A stretch of 64,000 bases of DNA from Verrucomicrobiota bacterium (lineage in GTDB: Bacteria; Verrucomicrobiota; Verrucomicrobiia; Opitutales; Opitutaceae), in the NCBI GenBank assembly GCA_016721945.1, contig JADKHC010000002.1:195354-259353 (forward strand), in the 5' to 3' direction. Within the stretch, counting starts at the first letter, position 1, and each line of letters starts with the position of its first letter. The position numbers were made by a program, and so were the translations under genes. Below, in pieces: positions 1 through 8,397 of this stretch. A model generated the notes under the pieces. The model did no database searches. It was not told the origin of the DNA and saw only the letters and a list, made by a program, of their open reading frames with translations.

Positions 1-26
1 GCCAAAGGCTTTGTCCGACTAATCCC

Positions 27-1211
27 ATGGCTCAACCCACTGCCCGCGACCGTTTTCTTGCCTTGCTCCAGACCTCCGTCCACGACGGCACCCTGGTCAA
101 ACTCACGCTGGGTAAACATCGCGGAGCCGACGCCTCGTTGAAGAACATCTTCGTCCGTCCCGTCGCACTCAAGACCGGCCAGCAGCTCTCCTTTGTCTAT
201 CGCCACGCCACGCGCGACATCACGAAAAATCTTCCGCCCGCCGAGGCACTCGCCATCATCACCCACCTAATCGGGAGCGATTTCCTCGATGCCCACCTCT
301 TCACTCCGCTGCAAACCGCACAACTCGAAATCGCCAAAGACGGCCAGGCCCGCATCTCGATCAAAACCGCCGCCAGCGCACCGGCCGCCGCGCCCGCAGC
401 CCATGATCGCGAACGCGAATACCTGATCCCGCCCGATGAGCCCTGGCTTCAGGCCCTAGGTATAACCAACGACCGTGCCCAACCGCGCGAGGGCATGTCG
501 GCAAAATTTCGCCAGATCAATAAATTCATCGAGCTGCTCTCGCATCTCACCGCCGAAACCACGCTCCCCGCTGACCGCCCCTTTCGCATCGTCGATATGG
601 GCTGCGGTAAAGGTTATCTTACGTTCGCAGCCGCGTCGTATTTTGGCCAACGCGCCGAAGTGCTCGGCATCGAAGCGCGACCAGAGCTCGTCGCTTTTTG
701 CCAAGGTGTCGTCAGCGATGTCCGCTATAACACCTTGCAATTTTCCGCCGGAACCATCGCCGAAACCGCTCTCAACCGTGTCGATGTGCTCATCGCACTG
801 CATGCCTGCGACACCGCGACCGACGACGCCATTGCCAAAGGCATCGCCGCCAACGCCGCGCTGATCGTCGTCTCGCCCTGTTGCCAGAAAGAACTCCGCC
901 CACAACTCACCGCACCGCCCATCCTCGCCGACGCGCTCAAGCACGGCATATTCCAAGAGCGCCAAGCCGAGTTCGTCACCGATGCCCTACGCGCGCTTCT
1001 CCTCGAATGGGCCGGCTACCGCACGAAAGTTTTCGAATTCATCTCGACCGAACACACCGCCAAAAACCTGATGATCGCCGCGATCAAAGAGCACGCACCC
1101 GGCAGCGAAACCACCGCGCAAAAAATCCGCGATTTCGCCCGCTTCTACGGCATCCGCAGCCAGAAACTCGCCAGCCACCTCGGAGTCGATCTCCAGCCAG
1201 ATCAGCATTAA
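27..1211 (+). CDS. SAM-dependent methyltransferase (Methyltransf_32-like)
   Basis: A 394-residue protein. The first ~130 residues are a poorly recognisable N-terminal region. A Rossmann methyltransferase domain follows, with SAM-binding motif I IVDMGCGKGYL near residue 190 and a Cys-pair motif SPCCQKEL near residue 282. This layout resembles the METTL25/Methyltransf_32 class of predicted RNA or protein methyltransferases. The substrate cannot be read from sequence. The ATG at 27 is the first start in the frame and leaves a full-length protein. It is followed by a second methyltransferase gene on the same strand about 130 bases downstream, across an inverted repeat. Family assignment is fairly safe; function is unknown. 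Confidence 0.8.
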   Translation: MAQPTARDRFLALLQTSVHDGTLVKLTLGKHRGADASLKNIFVRPVALKTGQQLSFVYRHATRDITKNLPPAEALAIITHLIGSDFLDAHLFTPLQTAQLEIAKDGQARISIKTAASAPAAAPAAHDREREYLIPPDEPWLQALGITNDRAQPREGMSAKFRQINKFIELLSHLTAETTLPADRPFRIVDMGCGKGYLTFAAASYFGQRAEVLGIEARPELVAFCQGVVSDVRYNTLQFSAGTIAETALNRVDVLIALHACDTATDDAIAKGIAANAALIVVSPCCQKELRPQLTAPPILADALKHGIFQERQAEFVTDALRALLLEWAGYRTKVFEFISTEHTAKNLMIAAIKEHAPGSETTAQKIRDFARFYGIRSQKLASHLGVDLQPDQH

Positions 1212-1283
1212 TCGCGGAAACGCGAAAGCGCTGAAACACGGAAATATCTGTTGAGCAATTCCGTTATCCCGTGCTTCCGCGAT
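1211..1283. repeat. Intergenic imperfect inverted repeat
   Basis: The left arm (1211-1245) begins ATCGCGGAAACGCGAAAG and contains ACACGGAAAT. The right arm (1258-1283) carries ATTCCGT and ends CGTGCTTCCGCGAT, so the two ends pair imperfectly. It fills the gap between two methyltransferase genes. There is no T-run, so it is not a simple terminator. It belongs with the word-like palindromes seen elsewhere in this window. Confidence 0.5.
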
Positions 1284-1339
1284 CACCCTCGTCTGGATTT
1301 CTCTTTTAAAAACAAACCTCATTGATTGATCTTCCCGCG

Positions 1340-2332
1340 ATGGACTGGACAAAACTCGATTGGAACGCACTCGCTCGCCTGCGCGACGGTTTTCTGAGCG
1401 GCAACGCTGCCCACGGCCCGTATTGGACGGCGCTCTCCGACCTCGCCAACTACGATCTTACCTACGGCGAAAGGATCGGCTGGAAATGGGATGCCGTCCT
1501 CGGCGAACTCCTCACTCGTGGTTGGGCTCCGCCGACCGGACTTCCGATTCTCGACTGGGGTTGCGGCAGCGGTATCGCCGGCCGCCGCGTGCTCCGCGCT
1601 TTCGGTGCCAGCAATTTCTCCACATTGCACGCGTGGGATCATTCACCACTGGCCTGCGATTTTTCGATCGAAGCTGCTCAGCGCGAATTCCCCGAGCTCA
1701 AAGCCGAACACTACGCTCCCGGTAAACCCGTTGGCCTGCTCGTGCTCAGCCACGTACTAAACGAACTCACGCCCGCCACGCGCGACGAACTACTCGCCGT
1801 CGCTAACGAGGCCGACGCCGTCCTCTGGGTCGAGCCCGGCACGCACGCCGTCAGTCGCGATCTCGCCCTGCTGCGCGATCAACTTCGCGAGCGCTTCGAC
1901 CTCATCGCTCCCTGCACTCACGCCAACAACTGCCCGCTCATCGACGTCGAGAACGCACGTCATTGGTGCCACTTTTTCGCCCCGGCACCGAGCGGAATTT
2001 ATGCCGATCCCAACTGGGTGCGTTTCGGCCAGCAGGCCGGCGTCGATCTGCGTTCCCTACCCTACAGTTTCCTGGTTCTTGAGAAGAAAAACCTCCGCCC
2101 CAACGTCGCGCCACTCCCGACTGACGCCAGCCGCATCATCGGACGTCCACGCGTACACAAGGCTCATATCGATCTACTCGCCTGCGACAACACAGGGCTG
2201 AACGACCTGAAACTTTTCAAGCGTACCGATCCTGCTCTCCATAAACAGCTCGACCGCAAACCGCCGCTGCCGCTTTACCATTGGCAGCGTGAGAGCGAAA
2301 AAATCACCAGCATCAAGCCGCTTTTCCCCTAG
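1340..2332 (+). CDS. Rsm22-like small-subunit rRNA methyltransferase family protein
   Basis: A 330-residue protein starting at ATG 1340; an in-frame TTG at 1322 is a less likely start. Motif I DWGCGSGIAG lies near residue 70. The C-terminal half carries the Rsm22 hallmark of Cys/His residues: PCTHANNCP near 190 and HWCHFFAP near 207, which in Rsm22 relatives form a metal-binding site. Rsm22 proteins associate with the mitochondrial small ribosomal subunit; bacterial members are presumed rRNA methyltransferases (family knowledge). The end overlaps the convergent epimerase gene by 4 bases. Confidence 0.8.
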   Translation: MDWTKLDWNALARLRDGFLSGNAAHGPYWTALSDLANYDLTYGERIGWKWDAVLGELLTRGWAPPTGLPILDWGCGSGIAGRRVLRAFGASNFSTLHAWDHSPLACDFSIEAAQREFPELKAEHYAPGKPVGLLVLSHVLNELTPATRDELLAVANEADAVLWVEPGTHAVSRDLALLRDQLRERFDLIAPCTHANNCPLIDVENARHWCHFFAPAPSGIYADPNWVRFGQQAGVDLRSLPYSFLVLEKKNLRPNVAPLPTDASRIIGRPRVHKAHIDLLACDNTGLNDLKLFKRTDPALHKQLDRKPPLPLYHWQRESEKITSIKPLFP

Positions 2333-3624
2333 CGCCTGGTTCCGCCTGGCTTCGGCTCGGGTAGCGCCATGCGGTCGATGATTTCGTAACACGCGCGACT
2401 ATTGTGATATGGGCACTTCCAAAGGCTTATCCTGGGCTGGCGGAGTGGTTCGCCTTGCGGTGAAACCGATTGAAACCATTCGCCGTCTTTGCGATCGATC
2501 AATTTCTTTTCAATAAATGCCCAGGTCCCGAGTGCAGCTTCGAGAAAACGTTTGTCGCCAGAAATCTGATACGCGTCGAGGAAGCCAACCACCGCCTCGG
2601 CCTGCGGCCACCAGTCTTTGCTTGAGTCGCTCACGCCCTCTGGTCCGCCTTCGTTAAAGACTCCTCCATCGCGATCAATGCCTTCCTTCAAGGTCGTTTC
2701 CGCAATCTCCACCGCGACAAGACGAGTTCGTTCGATCAGCCCTCGATCACCCAAAACCTGTGCGGCTTCAGTCATTAACCAAGCCGCTTCGATGTCGTGG
2801 CCATAAGACAAGCGGTCGGATTTTAGCGACCAGTCCTCAGTCAAAAAAAGGCGCAGATGATGACTTTTTTGGTCATAGATCCTCGTTAGCATTAACTCAA
2901 GCAGCGCCTTCTGATTGGCGCGCAAACCAGCATCCGGCCAGACACGCAGCAGATTCGTGTAGGCTTCCATCACATGCAGATGAGTGTTCTGCGATTTTTC
3001 AGCAGTGGGGTTGATCACGCTTTTCCCCTGCCAGGCTTTCTGCCAAACCTGCGAAAACACTTCGAAATAACCTCCATTCACTGGATCGTGCGTGTGCTTT
3101 TCAACCAAGCGATAGAGCGCTATCGCCCGCTCCAACACCGCGGGATCGGACGTCACCTGATAATACTCGCTCAAAGCATAAATCCCAAAGGCCTGCCCGT
3201 AGGTCTGTTTAGTGGTGTCGAGTGGTTTACCGTCAGCCGTGATTGTCCAATAAAACCCGCCATTCTTTTCATCCCAAAAACGTCCCACAAGATCATCGTG
3301 GGCCTGACGCGCCATTTTGAGCTGCAGCGGTTCATAATAGCGGCGGTAGGCAGCCGAAAACGTCCACAAGATCCGGCTGCTCAGCAGGGAGCCGCGCAGG
3401 GCGGATCTCACGGGCGAGAGATCTACTTTGACCACGCCATTAAAACCGCCGCGCTCTTGGTTCGGTGCATGGCGTAGCCAGAACGGCAGGATATTTTCCC
3501 GCACCTCACGCTCCGCTTTTTGCGCCAACTCCGCCCGCACCGCCGCTGTGTTAGCAACCGTTACCTGCCCGGCAAGAGGCGCAATCGCGCAGAGCAGCGG
3601 GACGAGGTATAAAAGAGTTTTCAT
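2329..3624 (-). CDS. Secreted AGE-family epimerase (cellobiose 2-epimerase / N-acylglucosamine 2-epimerase-like)
   Basis: A 431-residue protein from the ATG at 3624, which opens a signal peptide (MKTLLYLVPLLCAIAPLAG). The rest is an (alpha/alpha)6-barrel-type AGE domain. It has the conserved His blocks NTHLHVMEAY (near 215), SYGHDIEAAWLM (near 275) and WKCPYHNSRACYEI near the C-terminus, which carry the catalytic His residues in cellobiose 2-epimerases and AGE enzymes. It probably interconverts a glucose/mannose-type sugar at C2. Most relatives are cytosolic, so the export signal is notable. Substrate not determinable. A longer frame starts at 3645 but would bury the signal peptide. Confidence 0.82.
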   Translation of the reverse strand: MKTLLYLVPLLCAIAPLAGQVTVANTAAVRAELAQKAEREVRENILPFWLRHAPNQERGGFNGVVKVDLSPVRSALRGSLLSSRILWTFSAAYRRYYEPLQLKMARQAHDDLVGRFWDEKNGGFYWTITADGKPLDTTKQTYGQAFGIYALSEYYQVTSDPAVLERAIALYRLVEKHTHDPVNGGYFEVFSQVWQKAWQGKSVINPTAEKSQNTHLHVMEAYTNLLRVWPDAGLRANQKALLELMLTRIYDQKSHHLRLFLTEDWSLKSDRLSYGHDIEAAWLMTEAAQVLGDRGLIERTRLVAVEIAETTLKEGIDRDGGVFNEGGPEGVSDSSKDWWPQAEAVVGFLDAYQISGDKRFLEAALGTWAFIEKKLIDRKDGEWFQSVSPQGEPLRQPRISLWKCPYHNSRACYEIIDRMALPEPKPGGTRR

Positions 3625-3738
3625 CAATAAAATAGCGGGCGACACAAGTGTATCTATAGCGGATCGAGCTGTGTGCCGTGTAACATTTCAAGCATTTTAC
3701 GATCAAGCTTGTGATCGCGAAGATTCCACCGGGACTAG

Positions 3739-3858
<120 letters not shown>

Positions 3859-4053
3859 AGATAATACACGCATGGAGAGGGGAAACGCAGGGGATCGTTT
3901 GCCGGAAAATTGAGCCCTGTGCTCACCCAAACGCCGCGATCGAAGCAGTGGCCCAAGCGCTAGGTTTCCCGAAATGCCCTGCGCCCGATGCTTGACTCCC
4001 CTCCTGCCTCCGTCGCAAGGTAACAACCCAACACATCTTAACCTAATAAAACC

Positions 4054-4167
4054 ATGGGCAAACAATACAACAAAGTGATCAAAAAGAAGCGCCGCATCGC
4101 TTACTTAAAGCGCAAGAAGGCCGCCGTCGCCGCCAAGAAGACAACCACCAAGTCTTCCAAGAAGTAA
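4054..4167 (+). CDS. Small basic protein (37 aa), lineage-specific
   Basis: ATG 4054 to TAA 4165-4167 encodes 37 residues, starting MGKQYNKVIKKKRRIAYLK and ending in a Lys/Ala/Thr-rich tail with three Ser. It has about 17 Lys or Arg and no acidic residue. A strong intrinsic terminator follows 20 bases later, which supports a real transcription unit. It could bind rRNA or nucleic acid (inference from charge), like other tiny basic ribosome- or nucleoid-associated proteins. No named family is recognised with confidence. rimO, which modifies a ribosomal protein, begins 93 bases downstream. Confidence 0.7.
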   Translation: MGKQYNKVIKKKRRIAYLKRKKAAVAAKKTTTKSSKK

Positions 4168-4187
4168 GGCGCTCTGCCCTATTCCTG

Positions 4188-4214
4188 ACCGCGGCCAACA
4201 GCCGCGGTTTTTTT
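4188..4214 (+). terminator. Intrinsic terminator after the small basic gene
   Basis: A perfect 8-bp stem ACCGCGGC/GCCGCGGT with loop CAACA is followed by a run of seven T including the last stem base. It separates the 37-aa gene from rimO. Confidence 0.85.
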
Positions 4215-4260
4215 GTCGCCGCACTTTACGGCCCGCCACTTTCACACAAGTTAGCCGCCC

Positions 4261-5673
4261 ATGATTACAGTCAGCCTCATCTCTCTCGGTTGCGCAAAAA
4301 ATCTCGTCGATAGCGAGATTATGGTCGGTCATCTCCACCAGGCTGGCATGCAGGTCATCCCCGAGGCAGAAAAAGCCGACGTCGTCATCGTCAACACTTG
4401 CTCGTTCCTCAACTCCGCCAAAGAGGAATCGATTTCCACCATTCTCGAAGCGCACGAAAACCGCGGCATGCGTAAACGCCGCAAAGAGCAAAAGCTCATC
4501 GTCGCCGGCTGCATGTCGCAGCGTTTTTCGAAAGACCTGCCCAACGCCATGCCCGAAGTCGACGCCTTCATCGGGCTCGATCAAGTCACCAAAGTCGCAC
4601 CGATCATCGAAGAACTTTTCGCCAAGGAACGCGGGGCCAAGGCCGTGCCGGAAAATTTCGTCACCGGTCGCTCGACCTACATTCCCGATTACAACACGCC
4701 GCGCTTTCGGCTCACCCCGAACCATTTCGCATACGTCAAAATCGCCGAGGGCTGCAATCATCCCTGTACGTTCTGCATCATCCCGCAAATCCGTGGACGC
4801 CATCGCAGCCGCACCGTTGAGAGCGTCGTGGCCGAGGCGCGCCAGCTCGTCAAAGAGGGCGTGAAAGAGCTCAACCTGATTTCGCAAGACACGACTTTCT
4901 TCGGGATGGATACGTGGGACGAAAAAGCCGGAGCGCGCACCAAGGTCGATTCCGCGCGAGGCACCGCGCTCACGACTCTACTCCGCGAGCTCAACGCCAT
5001 TGAAGGGGATTTTTGGATACGCCTGCTTTACACGCATCCGGCACACTGGAGCGATGAACTCATCAAAACCATCGCCGAGTGCCCGAAGGTCGCGCGTTAC
5101 ATCGATATTCCGCTGCAGCACATCAGCGACCACATGCTGACCGAAATGCAGCGCGAGACATCCTCCGCCCACATCCGCGATTTGGTTAAACGCATTCGCG
5201 CGGGCATCCCCGGCATCGCATTGCGCACGACGTTTATTGTCGGCTTTCCGGGCGAGACCGAAGCCGACGTGGAAGAACTTTGCAGTTTCATTCGTGACGT
5301 GCAGTTCGAACGTCTCGGCGTGTTTCGCTACTCGCAGGAGGAGGGCACGCGCGCCTCGAAGATGCCCGGCCAGCTTTCGGAAAAAATTAAGGAAGCCCGC
5401 TGGCACCGCACGATGGCGCTGCAAAAAGAAATCGCAGCACAAGTCAGCGAGCGCGTCGTCGGCCGGAGCTTGCGCGTTCTCGTCGAAGAACCCGGCGTCG
5501 CCCGAGGTGAAGCTGATGCGCCCGATATCGACGGCCGTGTTTATGTGCCGCGCGATCTGCCGGTTGGCAAATTTATCGAGGTCAAGATCACCGGCAGTCA
5601 CGACTACGATTTGCTCGCACTGCCTCCGGGCGAAAAGCCCACTGCCTACAAAGTAGCCAAAACCGCCCAGTGA
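4261..5673 (+). CDS. rimO: Ribosomal protein S12 methylthiotransferase RimO
   Basis: A 470-residue radical-SAM methylthiotransferase that adds a methylthio group to the conserved Asp of ribosomal protein S12. The N-terminal UPF0004 domain has three cluster Cys (SLGCAKNLVDSE, VNTCSF, AGCMSQ). The radical-SAM motif EGCNHPCTFC gives Cys near 165, 169 and 172. A TRAM-like domain (ISGRVYVPRDLPVG-type segment) ends the protein. SLGCAKNLVDSE and the overall length favour RimO over MiaB. The ATG at 4261 gives the expected N-terminus. Confidence 0.95.
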   Translation: MITVSLISLGCAKNLVDSEIMVGHLHQAGMQVIPEAEKADVVIVNTCSFLNSAKEESISTILEAHENRGMRKRRKEQKLIVAGCMSQRFSKDLPNAMPEVDAFIGLDQVTKVAPIIEELFAKERGAKAVPENFVTGRSTYIPDYNTPRFRLTPNHFAYVKIAEGCNHPCTFCIIPQIRGRHRSRTVESVVAEARQLVKEGVKELNLISQDTTFFGMDTWDEKAGARTKVDSARGTALTTLLRELNAIEGDFWIRLLYTHPAHWSDELIKTIAECPKVARYIDIPLQHISDHMLTEMQRETSSAHIRDLVKRIRAGIPGIALRTTFIVGFPGETEADVEELCSFIRDVQFERLGVFRYSQEEGTRASKMPGQLSEKIKEARWHRTMALQKEIAAQVSERVVGRSLRVLVEEPGVARGEADAPDIDGRVYVPRDLPVGKFIEVKITGSHDYDLLALPPGEKPTAYKVAKTAQ

Positions 5674-5820
5674 GTACGCTGGCGCTTGGTTCGCCACGTA
5701 TGGTCAACGGTTTCCGTCGGTGATTCAACTTCAGCGACAAAGATTATTACCGATATTCATAGTAGGTTTTCAGGGCACCCTCCGCGCCCGCTGCGGAAGG
5801 GAAACTGACCTCCTATTGGA

Positions 5821-7794
5821 ATGCTGCTAATCTACGTTCTGAATTACCGGCTGGATTTAATCGCGTTGGCAGCGATCTCGCTCGGCGCGGTCTGGCTGTG
5901 CCAGAAATTCGTCGCAAGCCGACGCCCGCCCAGTTCGTTGAGGAAAATAGATTTGGCGATGGTAGCTGTTGTCCTGTTGGGCGGAGCGATTGCCGCCGAG
6001 TGGGCTGGCGAAAACCGCAAGGCCAGTCTCATCGCGGCGTTCTCCGGCTACGTTCGCACCTACGCGCACGAGATGCACCACCTCAATCATCGCAAAATCC
6101 AGGCAAACACAGCACCCGACGATCCCACGTACATAACCCTCATCGAGCGTGAAACAGAATGGTTGAAGCTCAATCCCTACGTCGCCGACATCTACACGTT
6201 TCGCGGCGACGAGAAGGGTAACATCTACCTGATCGTCGACTCCGAAACCGACTATAACCACAACGGTATTATCGACGGAGACAAGGAGCAGCGGATACCT
6301 ATTGGCGAACCATACGAAAACCCCAATGAAAATTTCCAACGCGCGCTGAAAGGCGAAACAGTTTTCGACATGGACTTCACACCCGATCGCTGGGGAGTGT
6401 GGGTTTCGTGCTTTGCTCCTATTTACAACGACAGAGATGAAATCGAGGCTGCGGTCGGCCTCGATTTTCCCGCCGCACAATGGATGGAAGCCATCGCGGC
6501 CAACCGCGGCGCCGCAATCGGCATCGCCGCCCTCATCATCGCCATCCTCCTTTCACGGGCCACTGTGGTATCGTTACTGCGCTCTCAGGTTATCGCGCAC
6601 ACCCGCAATGAGGAAATGCTCTGCGAAGCCCAGCGAAACGGTGACGCGGCCAATCAAGCCAAAAACGAATTTCTCGCCGTCATGAGTCACGAAATCCGCA
6701 CGCCCCTCACGGCGATTCTCGGATTCTCGTCACTGCTCTCAAAATCCAACCTGGCAGAAGCCCAGAAACTTCATGTCGATGCCATCACCAAAGCAGGCGA
6801 GAGACTCGCGACATTGATCGACGATATACTCGATATTTCCCGCATGGAAGATGGTCGCGTGCTCCTCAAACGGGCACCGTATACCCCTGTTATTCTCATC
6901 CATGCGCTCGTCGACCTGCTCGAAACACAGGCCCGTGCGCATAACCTGTCGCTCGTTCTGGACAATAAACTTCCTGATAACCTCACTTTGTTGGGAGACC
7001 AGCCCCGAATCCGTCAGGTGCTCGTCAACCTGCTCGACAACGCCATCAAATTTACCGAACAAGGCACCATCACCATAAAAATGGAATGGAATACCTCCGG
7101 CCAGACTACGACCTCAGGCGAACTGGCTATCCAAATCATCGACACCGGGCCCGGCATACCTGCAGACAAGATTGCCAACATCTTCGATCTATTCATGCAG
7201 ATCGACAGTTCCAGCACCCGGCGGCACGGCGGCGTTGGCCTCGGCCTCGCCATCTGTAAACGCCTCGCCGATCTGATGGGCGGACGCCTCACCGTGCATT
7301 CAGAACGGGGTAAGGGCTCTGTGTTTTGTTTCTACCTCCCAGCCGAAACAGCCCAAACCAACGGCCATAAAAACAGCACCGCACAAATTCCCATCAATGA
7401 AAATGCCTCCCGCGGTCGCGCACTCGTCGTAGACGACCAGACGCTGAACCGTGAGTTGCTTAAGCTGATGCTGAAAAAACTTTCGTTCGAACCCGACCTT
7501 GCCGCCAGCGGCCAGGCAGCTCTCGAACTGATCGCCCACAACAACTACACCGTCATCCTAATGGATTTGGATATGCCGGTGTTAGATGGTTTTGGTACGA
7601 CAAAAAAAATCAGGGAACGCGAACGTATCGGTCATCAAATACCTATCATCGCGGTCACCGCCACCACGCGAGGAGGCACCCGCGAGCGTTGTCTCGCCGT
7701 CGGCATGGACGAATACATGGCCAAACCAGTCTTCCTGCCCGCGCTTCAGGCAATCATCGACACAGTAGTTCCGCCACCCGCCGCAAAGGCCTAG
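5821..7794 (+). CDS. Hybrid sensor histidine kinase/response regulator with extracytoplasmic sensor domain
   Basis: A 657-residue protein. N-terminal membrane helices (about 1-70) are followed by a periplasmic sensor region (~80-225) containing an EF-hand-like loop DYNHNGIIDGDKE, then a helix near 230-250. The HisKA H-box MSHEIRTPLTAILGF puts the phospho-His at about 290. An HATPase_c domain shows N, G1 (DTGPGIP) and G2 (GVGLGLAI) boxes. A C-terminal REC domain has the Asp pair near 538-539 and phosphoacceptor Asp near 582 (ILMDLDMP). No DNA-binding output domain is present, so it likely feeds a phosphorelay. The ligand is unknown. No cognate regulator is adjacent. Confidence 0.9.
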   Translation: MLLIYVLNYRLDLIALAAISLGAVWLCQKFVASRRPPSSLRKIDLAMVAVVLLGGAIAAEWAGENRKASLIAAFSGYVRTYAHEMHHLNHRKIQANTAPDDPTYITLIERETEWLKLNPYVADIYTFRGDEKGNIYLIVDSETDYNHNGIIDGDKEQRIPIGEPYENPNENFQRALKGETVFDMDFTPDRWGVWVSCFAPIYNDRDEIEAAVGLDFPAAQWMEAIAANRGAAIGIAALIIAILLSRATVVSLLRSQVIAHTRNEEMLCEAQRNGDAANQAKNEFLAVMSHEIRTPLTAILGFSSLLSKSNLAEAQKLHVDAITKAGERLATLIDDILDISRMEDGRVLLKRAPYTPVILIHALVDLLETQARAHNLSLVLDNKLPDNLTLLGDQPRIRQVLVNLLDNAIKFTEQGTITIKMEWNTSGQTTTSGELAIQIIDTGPGIPADKIANIFDLFMQIDSSSTRRHGGVGLGLAICKRLADLMGGRLTVHSERGKGSVFCFYLPAETAQTNGHKNSTAQIPINENASRGRALVVDDQTLNRELLKLMLKKLSFEPDLAASGQAALELIAHNNYTVILMDLDMPVLDGFGTTKKIRERERIGHQIPIIAVTATTRGGTRERCLAVGMDEYMAKPVFLPALQAIIDTVVPPPAAKA

Positions 7795-7867
7795 AGCGTT
7801 AAAACTATAGCCGATAAAAAGCTTTGGACTGCGCCCTTTCTGTAAGCCTCGAACCTACACACAACCA

Positions 7868-7900
7868 GTTCGTTCCTGTGTTCCTGAGTTCCATATTCAC
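7868..7900. repeat. Dispersed repeat copy (GTTCCTGTGTTCCTGAGTTCC type)
   Basis: The sequence GTTCGTTCCTGTGTTCCTGAG, continuing into TTCCATATTCAC, closely matches the copy at 54550-54582 and shares words with the reverse-oriented copy at 60833-60854. It lies in the 7795-8397 gap (603 bases), which contains no convincing gene. Confidence 0.5.
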
Positions 7901-8008
7901 AGCTCAATATCGGCTACAGTTTAACAGAAACCGCTCTCGCCAATTTTCGATAATCGCCACGACCACGGCATCGGCCGTTCCCCGTCTGAGCCATGACCAT
8001 TCAGTTGG

Positions 8009-8166
8009 GAGCCACAGATGACCACCGATGAGCACAGATTGGGGCAGAAACAACGTCGGGGTTTTGGCGATCTGATCGCTCACGGTCTGGTTAAACAGGA
8101 AACTTCTCGCAATGCGTTAAACAATCCTCCGGAGAATCTGTGTATATCAGTGTGCATCGGTAGCTC
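8009..8166. repeat. Inverted repeat element (CACAGATG...CATCGGTAG type)
   Basis: The left arm 8009-8040 starts GAGCCACAGATGACCACC and ends GAGCACAGATT. The right arm 8135-8166 reads AATCTGTGTATATCAGTGTG and then CATCGGTAGCTC. The reverse complement of the right arm matches the left at most positions. The ~95 bases between carry no gene. This is a non-coding palindromic element of unknown mobility. Confidence 0.6.
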
Positions 8167-8397
8167 CATCGCATGGATACGGCTGAGCCCGGCATTCGCC
8201 TTCATCCTAATAACGCGGGAAACCCGCCACGACATCAGCAACTGGCGCTAAATAACACCATAGCAATGCACTCCAATTTCTTAGCCCAACCAGCCTGTTC
8301 GGTAAGTGCGAAAAATCTGCGAAAACTGATCTAATGTTACTGAGTATTTACACTAATACGCCTTGCGGAGCACCCGCTCTCCGCCGAACCGTATGCT

